From Rhodococcus sp. UNC23MFCrub1.1 (GTDB taxonomy: Bacteria > Actinomycetota > Actinomycetes > Mycobacteriales > Mycobacteriaceae), in NCBI RefSeq assembly GCF_000686025.1, contig NZ_JMLQ01000001.1:620001-684000 (forward strand): 64,000 bases of DNA, written 5' to 3'. The position numbers were made by a program, and so were the translations under genes. Positions 9,167-17,921 of this stretch are shown here, piece after piece. Position 1 is the first letter of the stretch; every line of letters begins with the position of its first letter. The notes below the pieces were generated by a model, which saw only the letters and a program-made list of their open reading frames with translations, had not been told where the DNA came from and did not search any database.

Positions 9167-9487
9167 GAGGTTCCCCCGTGACGCGTCGTGTTCCGTCGAC
9201 CTGGCCGGCCGACGAGAGGTGACGCTAGGACGGGTCCGATCGGGCCACCGCCGCCTTGCGTCGATGTTGGGACGAGTCGCAGGACGGTCCGATTCCGCCT
9301 GGCTCGGGTCACAGCGCCGCGAGGAAACGCGGGACGAAACTACACATATGAACTTTTATTGCCCTACAATCTGAACTTGCGCCCCGTTTTTGTGCGAGTG
9401 ACGAGCCAGTCGACCGTCGACGTGGAGGGAAACCGCCACGTGACACGGAGTGGACGTACGGCTCGCCGACCGGAAGGAACTAGTTAC
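9167..9487. other. Divergent promoter region, desA / PucR-type regulator
   Basis: About 320 bp without a gene. Most is GC-rich, but 9336-9378 is markedly AT-rich for this genome (ATATGAACTTTTATTG and TACAATCTG). TACAAT at 9365-9370 would serve as a -10 for the rightward gene; no convincing -35 is seen. No long palindrome was found. Confidence 0.4.
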
Positions 9488-10729
9488 GTGAGTGTCGAGA
9501 ACACGCAGTCGTCCCAGGCGGCTGCGGTGGAGAAGAGCACCACCGGACTCATGGTGGCAGGCCGCACCGGCGTGCCGCCACGCGACCTCGAGAACGTCGC
9601 TCGTCGGACGGTGGGTCAGCCGGCTGCGGCCACCCGCACGTCGACACTCGGCGCGACCCTCCGGGCTGACGTCACGGAACTGACGGTGTCCTGCCTGTCC
9701 ATGGCCGTCGGCGTCGGCGACGCACCCACCACCTCGGACGAGGACATCGCCGAGCTCGGTGGCCGCGCGGCGCAGTGGGCCCGCGAGGGTGTTCCGCTCC
9801 GCGCCGTCCTCGGCGTCTACCACGAGGGCATCCAGATGGGCTGGGACCTGGTGTCCGAGCGCGCGACGGGCAATCTCAAGGCTGTCGCCAAGGCGTTCGT
9901 CGCCCTGTCGGAGCGCATCTCGACGGCCGCGTCGGCCAGCTACGTCGACGAACTGCAGGCCGTCGCGAGCGAGCACCACACCGCCGCGCACACCGTCGTC
10001 ACCGCACTGCTCAGTGGCCACAACGCGCGTTCGGTGGCCCGCCAGTCGGGCATCGAGCTCGCCGACTCGTTCACCGTGCTGGCCGTCTCCATCGCCGCGC
10101 ATCCCGACGAGTCCAACCCCGCCCTGCCGCGCGCGGTCACCGCCCGTCGCAAGCTGCGCCGCGTGCAGGCCGAGCTGGCCCTCGTGTGCGACCGCTCCCC
10201 CCTGTCGATGCTGTCCGCCGAGGGCGGCACCATTCTCGTTCCCGGCGAGCGCGACGACGAATGGGTCGCCACTCTCGTGGAGCGCATGTCCGTCGCCGCC
10301 GAGACCGCGGTCACCGCCACGGTCGCCACCAGTTCCGTCAACGACGTGCCGGCCGCCTCGGATCAGGTGCACGAGCTTCTCGACCTCGCCCAGCAGCTTC
10401 GTCGACCCGCCGGTGTCTACCGCATGACCGACCTGGTTCTCGAGTACCAGCTCACCCGCCCCGGCCCCGGCCGGGCGTACCTGTCACGCGTTCTCGTCCC
10501 GTTGGACAACTCGCCCGAGCTGCTCGAGACCCTCGAGATCCACATCAACCACGACCTCAACCGTCAGCGCTCGGCGCGTCAGCTGCACCTGCACACCAAC
10601 ACGGTCGACTACCGCCTCAAGCGGATCGCGCACCTCACGGGGTTCGATCCCACGCGCCCGTCCGGAATGCGGCACCTGCAGGCCGCACTGGTGGCACGCA
10701 AGCTGGAGGCCATCTCGCCCAGCGCCTGA
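9488..10729 (+). CDS. PucR/CdaR-type transcriptional regulator
   Basis: A 413-residue regulator. The C-terminal 60 residues form the PucR-type helix-turn-helix: NRQRSARQLHLHTNTVDYRLKRI, followed by the LTGFDP turn. The middle carries a GGDEF-like alpha/beta region seen in CdaR/PucR proteins, and the N-terminal part is an all-helical RsbRD-like segment (VTELTVSCLSMAVGVG and REGVPLRAVLGVYHEG). The frame stays open 100 codons further upstream, but the GTG at 9488 has a good ribosome site (GGAAGGA, 9472-9478) and gives the family start. Such proteins often control an adjacent gene, so desA is a candidate target. The effector is unknown. Confidence 0.85.
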   Translation: MSVENTQSSQAAAVEKSTTGLMVAGRTGVPPRDLENVARRTVGQPAAATRTSTLGATLRADVTELTVSCLSMAVGVGDAPTTSDEDIAELGGRAAQWAREGVPLRAVLGVYHEGIQMGWDLVSERATGNLKAVAKAFVALSERISTAASASYVDELQAVASEHHTAAHTVVTALLSGHNARSVARQSGIELADSFTVLAVSIAAHPDESNPALPRAVTARRKLRRVQAELALVCDRSPLSMLSAEGGTILVPGERDDEWVATLVERMSVAAETAVTATVATSSVNDVPAASDQVHELLDLAQQLRRPAGVYRMTDLVLEYQLTRPGPGRAYLSRVLVPLDNSPELLETLEIHINHDLNRQRSARQLHLHTNTVDYRLKRIAHLTGFDPTRPSGMRHLQAALVARKLEAISPSA

Positions 10730-10783
10730 CAGACATGTCGACCCGGTAGAGTGCTGAGCGTCAGCCCGGCTCTCGCCGGGTCG

Positions 10784-10856
10784 GCCCTCGTAGCTCAGGG
10801 GATAGAGCAACCCTCTCCTAAAGGGTAGGTCGCAGGTTCGAATCCTGCCGAGGGCA
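10784..10856 (+). tRNA. tRNA-Arg (anticodon CCU)
   Basis: A complete cloverleaf can be folded. The acceptor arm GCCCTCG pairs with CGAGGGC, the D-arm is GCTC/GAGC, the anticodon arm is ACCCT/AGGGT around the loop CTCCTAA, and the T-arm is GCAGG-TTCGAAT-CCTGC. The anticodon CCT reads AGG codons, rare in a genome this GC-rich. The discriminator base is A, and CCA is not encoded in full (ACCGA follows). Confidence 0.95.
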
Positions 10857-10881
10857 CCGAAAGCCCCGCTACAGTCCAGCC

Positions 10882-11778
10882 ATGACGCGCGCGCTCCTCC
10901 TGGTGGCAGCCCTGTTCGGCTCACTTTTCCTGTCGGTGCCGGCCGCGTCGGCAGCACCGTCGACAACCTGGCTCTGCCGGCCCGGCACCGCGGATCCGTG
11001 TGGTGGTGGCACCGACGCCCCTGTCGACTGCTTCTACGTCTACCCCACCGCCTCTCTGCAACCGGCGCAGTCGGCGAACCTCGACACATCCCCCGAACTC
11101 GCCTTCGCCGCGGCGGCGCAGGCCCGCCCGTTCGGCTACGTGTGCAACGTCTGGGCTCCGGTCTACCGTCAGGCCACGCTGCTGAGCCTCGCCACGGCCG
11201 ACGGTCCCGCACGCGATGCGGCACTCGCCGCGGCCTACGTGGACATCGATGCGGCGTGGACCGATTTCCTCGCGCAGCGGAACTCGGAACGCGGTGTCGT
11301 GCTTGTCGGCCATTCGCAGGGTTCACGCATGCTACGCACGCTCCTGCAGCAACGCATCGAACCGGATCCCGCGACGCGAGCGCTGTTGGTGTCCGCCATC
11401 ATTCCCGGCATCTCGGTGCGGACGTCGGACTTCACCACCGTCGCCCCGTGCACGGATGTGAGCGAGACCGGTTGCGTGGTCGCGTATTCCACGTTCTCGC
11501 GCACTCCCCCACCCGACTCCCGCTACGGCGGCGACGGCATCCTCTGCACCAACCCGGCGTCGCTCGAAGCGAATGCCAGGACGCCGGTACTGGGGCCGTT
11601 GCCGAACCTCACGGCGCAGTGCGACGGTGACAACGTGCTCATGATCGACGGCCCCGGAGCCTCGGCCCTGCCCACGCTGCCGAACGCGACCTGGGGGCTG
11701 CACCTGCTGGACCTGACGATTCCGCAACAGACACTGGTCGATCTGGTGCGGTCGCAGAGCGCGGCGTTCACTGCCTGA
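10882..11778 (+). CDS. Secreted DUF3089 alpha/beta hydrolase
   Basis: A 298-residue exported protein. An N-terminal signal peptide (residues 1-24, cut after AASA) is followed by the DUF3089 signature WLCRPG...DCFYVYPT. The nucleophile elbow is GHSQGSRM near residue 140, so the chemistry is probably that of an esterase or lipase. Several paired cysteines (LC, PC, DC, CTD, ETGC, LC, QC) fit disulfide formation outside the membrane. DUF3089 proteins are common in Mycobacteriales and are thought to act in the cell envelope; the substrate is unknown. It starts 25 bp after the tRNA gene and may be carried on the same transcript. Confidence 0.88.
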   Translation: MTRALLLVAALFGSLFLSVPAASAAPSTTWLCRPGTADPCGGGTDAPVDCFYVYPTASLQPAQSANLDTSPELAFAAAAQARPFGYVCNVWAPVYRQATLLSLATADGPARDAALAAAYVDIDAAWTDFLAQRNSERGVVLVGHSQGSRMLRTLLQQRIEPDPATRALLVSAIIPGISVRTSDFTTVAPCTDVSETGCVVAYSTFSRTPPPDSRYGGDGILCTNPASLEANARTPVLGPLPNLTAQCDGDNVLMIDGPGASALPTLPNATWGLHLLDLTIPQQTLVDLVRSQSAAFTA

Positions 11779-11780
11779 CC

Positions 11781-12210
11781 GCACACCGATTCCGTGAGGC
11801 GCACACCCGCTGCGGCCTGCTGGGAGGGATGTGCGCCCACCAGAGGGGGGGTGCACACCCCTACCGGGCCAGCATCTCCCGCGCACCCACCGCAGCCCCG
11901 TGCGCGCCGGTCACACGGGGTGCGCACACGCGAACCAGACCCGCACGCCGAAGCGCACACCGATTCCGTGAAGCGCACACCCGCTGCGGCCTGCTGGGAG
12001 GGGTGTGCGCTCACCAGAGGGGGTGTGCACACCCCTACCGGGCCTTGCACCGAAGCGCACACCCACCGCAGCCGCGCGCGCTCATCACCCGGGTGCGCAC
12101 ACGCGAACCAGACCCGTACTCCGAACCGCACACCGATTCCGTGAGGCGCACACCCGCTGCGGCCTGCCGGGAGGGGTGTACACCCACCAGAAATGGTGTG
12201 CACGCACTGC
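11781..12210. repeat. Direct-repeat array, about 174-bp unit, 2.5 copies
   Basis: Copies begin at 11781, 11955 and 12128 (periods 174 and 173 bp), each opening with GCACACCGATTCCGTGA and continuing with CGCACACCCGCTGCGGCCTG. Further blocks conserved between copies 1 and 2 are CCCCTACCGGGCC, CCACCGCAGCC and GCGCACACGCGAACCAGACC. The third copy stops after about 80 bp. Each unit is dense in GCGCACAC and its complement GTGTGCGC, giving internal hairpins such as GCGCACACCC (11973-11982) with GGGTGTGCGC (12001-12010), and a perfect 16-bp palindrome GGGGTGTGCACACCCC at 12020-12035. No coding potential is seen. A protein-binding cluster, a terminator or a dispersed intergenic repeat are all possible. 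Confidence 0.85.
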
Positions 12211-12303
12211 CGATCCCGTTCCGCCACAACAACTCCACCCGGCAGAGCGTGCACAGCACCCACCCCACGCGCTGCGAGACGGCGGTCACAGCGACGGACC
12301 GGC

Positions 12304-12309
12304 TATACT
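12304..12309 (+). promoter_or_regulatory. -10 element TATACT, probable helicase promoter
   Basis: TATACT matches the actinobacterial -10 consensus at five of six positions and is the only such box between the repeat array and the helicase. No clear -35 lies 16-18 bp upstream. If used, it leaves a 5' leader of about 120 nt before the leader peptide. Confidence 0.4.
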
Positions 12310-12433
12310 GGGTCACGCTGCTGCGCCACTGTGCGCGGCGTACGTCGTGGAATCAGCACGAATTTTTCTTACGGCGATCGGAACTGCCCACCGGCAGTCT
12401 CGCCATTCTGCGCTCCGCCACAGGAGTGCTCAG

Positions 12434-12463
12434 ATGCCCGAAAGGCACTCGAACTCTTCATGA
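12434..12463 (+). CDS. Leader peptide MPERHSNSS ahead of the helicase
   Basis: A nine-codon open frame starts at an ATG preceded at good distance by AGGAG (12422-12426). Its TGA overlaps the helicase start as ATGA (12460-12463). The helicase ATG itself has no ribosome site (the bases before it are CGAACTCTTC), so ribosomes finishing the leader probably reinitiate on the helicase. The arrangement is directly visible; its use is inference. Confidence 0.55.
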   Translation: MPERHSNSS

Positions 12464-13797
12464 CTTCTTCCTCCTTCGCCGACCTCGGCGTCAGTGACCG
12501 TCTCGTCCGCGCTCTCACAGCTGCCGGCATCGCGTCACCGTTCCCCATCCAGGCGGACACCCTGCCCGACACGCTGAAGGGTCGCGACGTCCTCGGACGC
12601 GGAAAGACCGGCAGCGGAAAGACTCTCGCGTTCTCCATCCCCATGGTGTCCCGGCTCGGCGAGACGTTCTCGGGCGTCCGCAAGCCCAACCGCCCGCGTG
12701 GTCTGATCCTCGCCCCCACCCGTGAGCTGGCCACCCAGATCGCTGCCGCCCTCGAGCCGCTCACCATGGCGTCGAACCTGCGCGTCACCACGATCTTCGG
12801 TGGCGTCTCGCAGGCACGCCAGGTCACCGCGCTCAGCCGCGGCGTCGACATCGTCGTCGCCTGCCCCGGTCGCCTCGAGGATCTGATGAAGCAGCGTCTG
12901 GTGACGCTGGACGACATCGAGATCACCGTGCTCGACGAGGCCGACCACATGGCGGACCTCGGCTTCCTGCCCGGCGTCACGCGCATCATGAAGGCCACAC
13001 CCTCGCACGGACAGCGCATGCTGTTCTCGGCGACGCTGGACAACGGCGTCGACAAGCTGGTCAAGCAGTTCCTCACCGACCCGGTGCAGCACTCCGTCGA
13101 CGAGGAGAACTCCCCCGTCGCCGCGATGACCCACCACATCTTCGAGGTGGGCGGCGTCGACGGCAAGAAGGCGCTGGTCCAGCGCCTCGCCTCCGGTGAG
13201 GGTCGCCGCATCCTCTTCATGCGCACCAAGCACCAGGCTCGCAAGCTGGCGCGTCAACTCACCGAGGCCGGCATCCCGTCCGTCGACCTGCACGGCAACC
13301 TGTCGCAGGCTGCGCGTGACCGCAACCTCGCTGCGTTCTCCAACGGCGACGCGCGCGTGCTCGTGGCCACGGACGTCGCGGCGCGCGGTGTGCACGTCGA
13401 CAACGTCGAGCTGGTCGTCCACGTCGATCCGCCCGCCGAGCACAAGGCCTACCTGCACCGCAGTGGCCGTACGGCCCGTGCGGGCAGCGCCGGCGACGTC
13501 GTCACCGTCGTCCTGCCGGAGCAGCGTCGAGACCTGTCGGTCCTGATGCGCAAGGCCAAGATCGACGCGGCGCCGCAGCGCGTGACCGTCGACTCACCGG
13601 CCGTCCAGGAGCTGGTCGGCGACGTCGCGGCCTACGTCAAGCCCGCTCCCAAGGAGGCCGCACCGGCTCCGAAGCAGCAGCAGCCCGGACGCGGACGCTC
13701 CACCCGCGGCGGTCATGCCGGCAACTCCAACGGGGGTTCGGGTCGACGTCGTCGCCCCACCACCGCGCGCAGCGAATCAGCCGGTTACCGGGGCTGA
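12460..13797 (+). CDS. DEAD-box RNA helicase (RhlE-like)
   Basis: A 445-residue ATP-dependent RNA helicase. Motifs are in order: Q motif (F6 with Pro-Ile-Gln31), Walker A GKTGSGKT (48-55), PTRELA, GG, the DEAD box as LDEADHM, SAT as FSATL, then VDLHGNLSQ, ATDVAARGVH and HRSGRTARAG in the second RecA domain. A basic Gly/Arg-rich tail (PGRGRSTRGG, GSGRRRRPTT) gives non-specific RNA binding. Helicases of this type remodel mRNA and ribosome precursors and are often cold-induced; a long leader plus leader peptide would suit such control. It lacks its own ribosome site (see leader peptide). The last 21 bp overlap the convergent MFS gene. Confidence 0.95.
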   Translation: MTSSSFADLGVSDRLVRALTAAGIASPFPIQADTLPDTLKGRDVLGRGKTGSGKTLAFSIPMVSRLGETFSGVRKPNRPRGLILAPTRELATQIAAALEPLTMASNLRVTTIFGGVSQARQVTALSRGVDIVVACPGRLEDLMKQRLVTLDDIEITVLDEADHMADLGFLPGVTRIMKATPSHGQRMLFSATLDNGVDKLVKQFLTDPVQHSVDEENSPVAAMTHHIFEVGGVDGKKALVQRLASGEGRRILFMRTKHQARKLARQLTEAGIPSVDLHGNLSQAARDRNLAAFSNGDARVLVATDVAARGVHVDNVELVVHVDPPAEHKAYLHRSGRTARAGSAGDVVTVVLPEQRRDLSVLMRKAKIDAAPQRVTVDSPAVQELVGDVAAYVKPAPKEAAPAPKQQQPGRGRSTRGGHAGNSNGGSGRRRRPTTARSESAGYRG

Positions 13798-15060
13798 TCG
13801 CCGAGCGATCCCGACGCTGAGCACCGCCGCCACGACGCAGAGACCAGCTGCGCCGAACCAGGCGGCGGTGTACTCACCGGTGGCATCGCGCACGACCCCC
13901 GCCACCACGGACGCGATGCCCGCGCCCACCTGGTGCGAGGCGAACACCCAGCCGAAGACCAGCGGCCCCTGCGTGCCGAACACCTCGCGGCACAGAGCGA
14001 TGGTGGGCGGCACCGTGGCGACCCAGTCGAGGCCGTACACGACGATGAACACCACGATCGACGGGTGCAGGGCGTCGGACAGCAGCGCCGGCAGGAACAG
14101 CAGGGCGACGCCTCGGAAGGCGTAGTACGCGCCCAGCAGCAGTCTCGGATCCACCCGGTCGGTGAGCCAGCCCGACGCGATGGTGCCCACGATGTCGAAG
14201 ATCCCTACCACGGCCAGCAGTCCGGCGGCCGTGGTCTGCGGCATGCCGTGGTCGTGCGCGGACGGGATGAAGTGCACCCCGACCAGCCCGTTCGTGGTGG
14301 CGCCGCAGATCGCGAAGCCCACCATCAACGCCCAGAACGTCCGCACGGACGACGCGTCCCGCAGTGCTCGGATCGCCCGCATCGCGGGATTCCCCGTGAC
14401 GAGCACCGGGGCGGGCTGCTCGGTCGCCCCGTACGGCAGCTCCCCCACCTCCTCCGGAGAGTTCCGCAGAAACAGCAGGACGAACGGCACCACGGCCAGG
14501 GCACCGCCCGCCACGACGAGTGACGCCGTCCGCCATCCCGAGCTGTCGGCGAGCGCGGCGACCACGGGCAGGAAGATGAGCTGACCGGTCGCGGACCCGG
14601 CCGTGAGGATGCCGGACACGAGCCCGCGCCGCCGCACGAACCATCGGTCGGTGACCATGGCGGCGAAGACGAGTGCCATCGATCCGGTACCCAGGCCGAT
14701 GAGCAGTCCCCACGTCAGCAGGATCTGCCACGGCGCGGTGACGAACACGGTGAGGGCGCTGCCCAGGGCCACGACGGTGAGGGCGACGGACGTCACCGTC
14801 CGGATGCCGAAGCGGTCCATCAGTGCCGCCGCGAACGGTGCGGTCAGCCCGAAGAGCAGCAGGTTGACACCCACCGCCGCGGACAGCACGCCGCGCGACC
14901 AGCCGAACTCGTCGGTGATCGGCACCATCAGCACCGACGGAGCGGCGCGGAACCCCGCGGCCCCGAGGAGTGCGAGGAACGCCACGGCGGCGACGATCCA
15001 GGCCCGGTGCACGCGTCTCGGGCGCGTGATCTGCACGGCGGCGTCGGAGTCGGACGTCAT
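13777..15060 (-). CDS. MFS transporter
   Basis: A 427-residue major facilitator with twelve hydrophobic segments in two blocks of six, separated by a cytoplasmic loop near residues 200-230. The N-terminal half has FGWSRGVLSAAVGVN and LMDRFGIRTV, which resembles the loop A motif of the monocarboxylate/OFA branch of the superfamily. This branch includes carriers for oxalate, formate and other small monocarboxylates, but no substrate can be assigned. The His-Arg-rich N-terminus before the first helix is cytoplasmic. Its 3' end overlaps the helicase gene tail to tail. It is divergent from the ECF transporter gene, with about 70 bp between starts. Confidence 0.85.
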   Translation of the reverse strand: MTSDSDAAVQITRPRRVHRAWIVAAVAFLALLGAAGFRAAPSVLMVPITDEFGWSRGVLSAAVGVNLLLFGLTAPFAAALMDRFGIRTVTSVALTVVALGSALTVFVTAPWQILLTWGLLIGLGTGSMALVFAAMVTDRWFVRRRGLVSGILTAGSATGQLIFLPVVAALADSSGWRTASLVVAGGALAVVPFVLLFLRNSPEEVGELPYGATEQPAPVLVTGNPAMRAIRALRDASSVRTFWALMVGFAICGATTNGLVGVHFIPSAHDHGMPQTTAAGLLAVVGIFDIVGTIASGWLTDRVDPRLLLGAYYAFRGVALLFLPALLSDALHPSIVVFIVVYGLDWVATVPPTIALCREVFGTQGPLVFGWVFASHQVGAGIASVVAGVVRDATGEYTAAWFGAAGLCVVAAVLSVGIARRSAPVTG

Positions 15061-15129
15061 GGCTCACTTTCTCGTTCCGCGGGTCTCCGTCGGAACGGGA
15101 ACCGGACACGCCGGTGGCACACTCGAGGG

Positions 15130-17190
15130 GTGAGATCCAGAACGGCCACAGGTCGCGGTACGAAGACGCTACACCCGGACGAACTCGCGACCGGATCGGT
15201 GATGACCGCCCTCGCCGTCGCGTTCTCGGTGATCGGCGCCCTCATTCCCGTGGCGGGTGCGCTGCAGATCGTCGCCATCGTCCCGTTGGCCGTCATCGCC
15301 CACCGCCACCGCCTGCGGGCACTGGCCGTCGCCGGTACCGCCGGCATGCTCGTGTCGTTCGTCGCGGGCGGGTTCGGCACCGCGCTGACGATGACGATCT
15401 CCGGAGTGCTGGCCGGCATCGTGGGAGTGAGCGTCCGACGCGGACGTGGGTTCACGTCGGTGCTCACCCTCTCGCTGCTCACCGGCGCCGTGGTGGGCGC
15501 CCTCTCCGTGCTGATGCTGCTGATCCTCAGCGGACTGCGCGAGCTGTTCCTCACCGTCCTCGACAACTCGATCCGCGGCAGCGCGGACATCGTCGGCAGG
15601 ATCGCACCCGCCGAGGACGTCGCCACCGCCGTGGCCGACTACGCCTCCTTCGCCCTGGGGTACTGGTGGGTGCTCGTCTTCGTCTCGGCGCTGATGTCGA
15701 CGGCCGTCAGCGGCGTCGTCGCGTGGTGGGTGCTGCGCGCCACCCTGTCCCGCCTCGGCGAGCTGGAGTCGCGGGGCGAGTTGCCCGACGTCGTGGTCAC
15801 CCCCGACGACGCGGCCGCACCGCACCCCGTGCCCGTGCGGTTTACGGGCGTGACCTACCGCTACCGGGGCGGTCACGACGACGCGCTGGGCCCACTCGAT
15901 CTCGAGATCGTGCCCGGCCGTTTCGTGGCCGTCGTCGGCGCCAACGGATCCGGCAAGTCGACCCTCGCTCGCATCCTGGTGGGCACCGAGCCGACGGGCG
16001 GCCGGATCGACCGGACGGGTTCCACCGGGCTCGGCCTGATCGGCGGAACCGCGATGATTCTGCAGCATCCCGAGTCCCAGATCCTCGGTACCCGCGTGGC
16101 CGACGACGTCGTGTGGGGCCTGCCGGCGGCGGCGCGGCCGACACCGGACCGTGTCGAGGCCCTGCTCGCCGAAGTGGGCCTGGCCGGGTACGGGCTGCGC
16201 GACACCGGCAGCCTGTCCGGTGGCGAACTGCAGCGCCTCGCCGTCGCCGCGGCGCTGGCTCGCGAACCACGGCTGCTTGTCGCCGACGAGGCCACCGCGA
16301 TGATCGACCCCGAGGGACAGCGCGATCTCGTCGAACTGCTCGCCCGGCTCCCCCGTCGCCACGGCATGGCCGTCGTCCTCATCACCCATCGCGCGACCGA
16401 GGCAGCGCTGGCCGACGACGTCGTACGGCTGCACCGCGGCCGCCGGGTGATGCACGACCCGAACTGGATGTCGTCGACTCCGCTGCGGACGGATCCGCTG
16501 CCGCCGCCCGGACCACCGTTACTGGTGCTGCGCGGCGTCGGTCACGTGTACGACCGACGCGGTCCGTGGGCCACCCGCGCGCTCGAGGGAATCGACCTCA
16601 CGGTGCATCGCGGCGAGGGGTTGCTCGTCATCGGCGGCAACGGCTCCGGCAAATCCACGCTGGCCTGGATCATGGCCGGCCTGACGAAGCCCTCCGAGGG
16701 CACGTGCGAGCTCTCGGGCAAGGCCACGTCGTCGTCCGTCGGCACCGTCGCGCTCTCGTTCCAGCACGCTCGATTGCAACTGCAGCGCCGCACCGTGTCC
16801 GAGGACATCGAGGCCGCGGGAGGAACCGACGTGGGCACCATCGACGTCAGCCGTGTCCTCGACCAGGTGGGACTCGATCGCCGCATCGCGGGCGCGCGTG
16901 TCGACGAACTGAGTGGCGGGCAGATGCGGCGCGTCGCGCTGGCCGGACTTCTGGTGGGCAAGCCGGACGTCCTGGTGCTCGACGAACCGCTCGCCGGACT
17001 CGATCCGCCGGGTCGACGGGAGATCACCGCCCTGCTCACCCATCTGCGCCGCACGGGGCTCACCCTCGTCATCATCTCGCACGACGTCGACACCCTGGCG
17101 TCCGTCCGCTCGCGCACCGTCGTGCTCGACCACGGCACCGTGGCGCCCGAGTCCACGAACGACACCATCGAACGAGGAGCGACCCGGTGA
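15130..17190 (+). CDS. ECF transporter: fused membrane component and two ATPases
   Basis: A 686-residue fusion. Residues 1-215 hold about six membrane helices like a substrate-binding S component. Two ABC ATPase domains follow. The first has Walker A GANGSGKST (about 268), signature LSGGELQRL and Walker B LVADEATAMID; the second has GGNGSGKST (about 501), LSGGQMRRV and VLVLDEPLAG. The order S-A-A' followed by a separate EcfT gene is that of M. tuberculosis Rv2326c/Rv2325c. ECF systems import vitamins or metal ions; which one is not visible. The GTG start is chosen because it places a short basic tail before the first helix; an ATG at 15202 is the alternative. Confidence 0.88.
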   Translation: MRSRTATGRGTKTLHPDELATGSVMTALAVAFSVIGALIPVAGALQIVAIVPLAVIAHRHRLRALAVAGTAGMLVSFVAGGFGTALTMTISGVLAGIVGVSVRRGRGFTSVLTLSLLTGAVVGALSVLMLLILSGLRELFLTVLDNSIRGSADIVGRIAPAEDVATAVADYASFALGYWWVLVFVSALMSTAVSGVVAWWVLRATLSRLGELESRGELPDVVVTPDDAAAPHPVPVRFTGVTYRYRGGHDDALGPLDLEIVPGRFVAVVGANGSGKSTLARILVGTEPTGGRIDRTGSTGLGLIGGTAMILQHPESQILGTRVADDVVWGLPAAARPTPDRVEALLAEVGLAGYGLRDTGSLSGGELQRLAVAAALAREPRLLVADEATAMIDPEGQRDLVELLARLPRRHGMAVVLITHRATEAALADDVVRLHRGRRVMHDPNWMSSTPLRTDPLPPPGPPLLVLRGVGHVYDRRGPWATRALEGIDLTVHRGEGLLVIGGNGSGKSTLAWIMAGLTKPSEGTCELSGKATSSSVGTVALSFQHARLQLQRRTVSEDIEAAGGTDVGTIDVSRVLDQVGLDRRIAGARVDELSGGQMRRVALAGLLVGKPDVLVLDEPLAGLDPPGRREITALLTHLRRTGLTLVIISHDVDTLASVRSRTVVLDHGTVAPESTNDTIERGATR

Positions 17191-17918
17191 GAGGCACACT
17201 GCTCCGCGAACTTCCGCGGGAGACGTCGGTCCACCGACTCTGGGCGGGAACGAAACTCGTGGCGGTCACGCTGCTGGGCGGGTCGCTGGTGGTCTACCCG
17301 ACCTGGCCGATGCTCGCCGCGGTGTCCGTCGTCCTGCTGCTCGCGGCGATCGCCGCACGAGTCCCGGTGTTCGCGATCCCCGTTCCGCCGTGGTGGCTCT
17401 GGGGACTGGTCGCGTTCGGTGCCGCGGTGAACTCGGTGGTCGGCGTCGACGCCGTGTGGATCTACTTCCGCGGCATCCTGTTCGGCGTCGTGCTGCTGTG
17501 GGCGACGCTCACCGTGGCCTGGACGACGTCGATGGCGGACATCGCACCGGCCATCGCCACTCTGTTGTCGCCCCTGCGCAGAGTCGGTGCGCCCGTGGAC
17601 GAGTGGGCCGTCTCGATGGCTCTGCTGCTGCGGTCGCTGCCGATGTTGGTCGACGACGTCTACACGCTGGTGGCCGCACGCAAGCTCCGACCCCGCAAGA
17701 GCACGCGCAGCGGCAAGACGCAGGACACATTCCTCATCGACATCATGGCCGCCATCATGTCGGTGGCCATCCGGCGGTCGGCCGACATGGGCGAGGCGAT
17801 CGCGGTGCGCGGCGGCAGCGGCAGCATCACGTCGGGCCGACGTCGCCCGCACGGATCCGACGCGGTCGCCCTGGTGCTGGTGATCGCCGCGTGCGCGACG
17901 GGGGTCGTACTGTCCTGA
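17187..17918 (+). CDS. ecfT: ECF transporter transmembrane coupling protein EcfT
   Basis: A 243-residue membrane protein with about five helices. The long cytoplasmic coupling region carries the Ala-Arg-Gly type motifs of EcfT/CbiQ proteins: AARKLRPRK near residue 170 and AIAVRGGSG near 215, which dock into the two ATPases. Its GTG overlaps the upstream stop (GTGA, 17187-17190), and a ribosome site (GAGGAG) lies just before it, so the two proteins are made together. It ends 3 bp before the convergent SRPBCC gene. This supplies the T module of the four-part importer encoded by these two genes. Confidence 0.9.
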   Translation: MRGTLLRELPRETSVHRLWAGTKLVAVTLLGGSLVVYPTWPMLAAVSVVLLLAAIAARVPVFAIPVPPWWLWGLVAFGAAVNSVVGVDAVWIYFRGILFGVVLLWATLTVAWTTSMADIAPAIATLLSPLRRVGAPVDEWAVSMALLLRSLPMLVDDVYTLVAARKLRPRKSTRSGKTQDTFLIDIMAAIMSVAIRRSADMGEAIAVRGGSGSITSGRRRPHGSDAVALVLVIAACATGVVLS

Positions 17919-17921
17919 CGC

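Larger units (their letters stand above)
11779..12433. other. Gene-free stretch with a repeat array and a helicase leader region
   Basis: 655 bp without a credible protein gene. Open frames here repeat the same peptide every 58 residues and are by-products of the DNA repeat. The first two-thirds is the 174-bp repeat array; the last 130 bp, after a TATACT box, is the probable 5' leader of the DEAD-box helicase gene. Confidence 0.75.

Noticed and set aside
11523..12263. Open frames in the repeat array that encode repeats such as GVCTPPLVSAHPSQQ
   Set aside because: They exist on both strands and several frames at once and mirror the 174-bp DNA period, so they are by-products of the DNA repeat, with no ribosome site.
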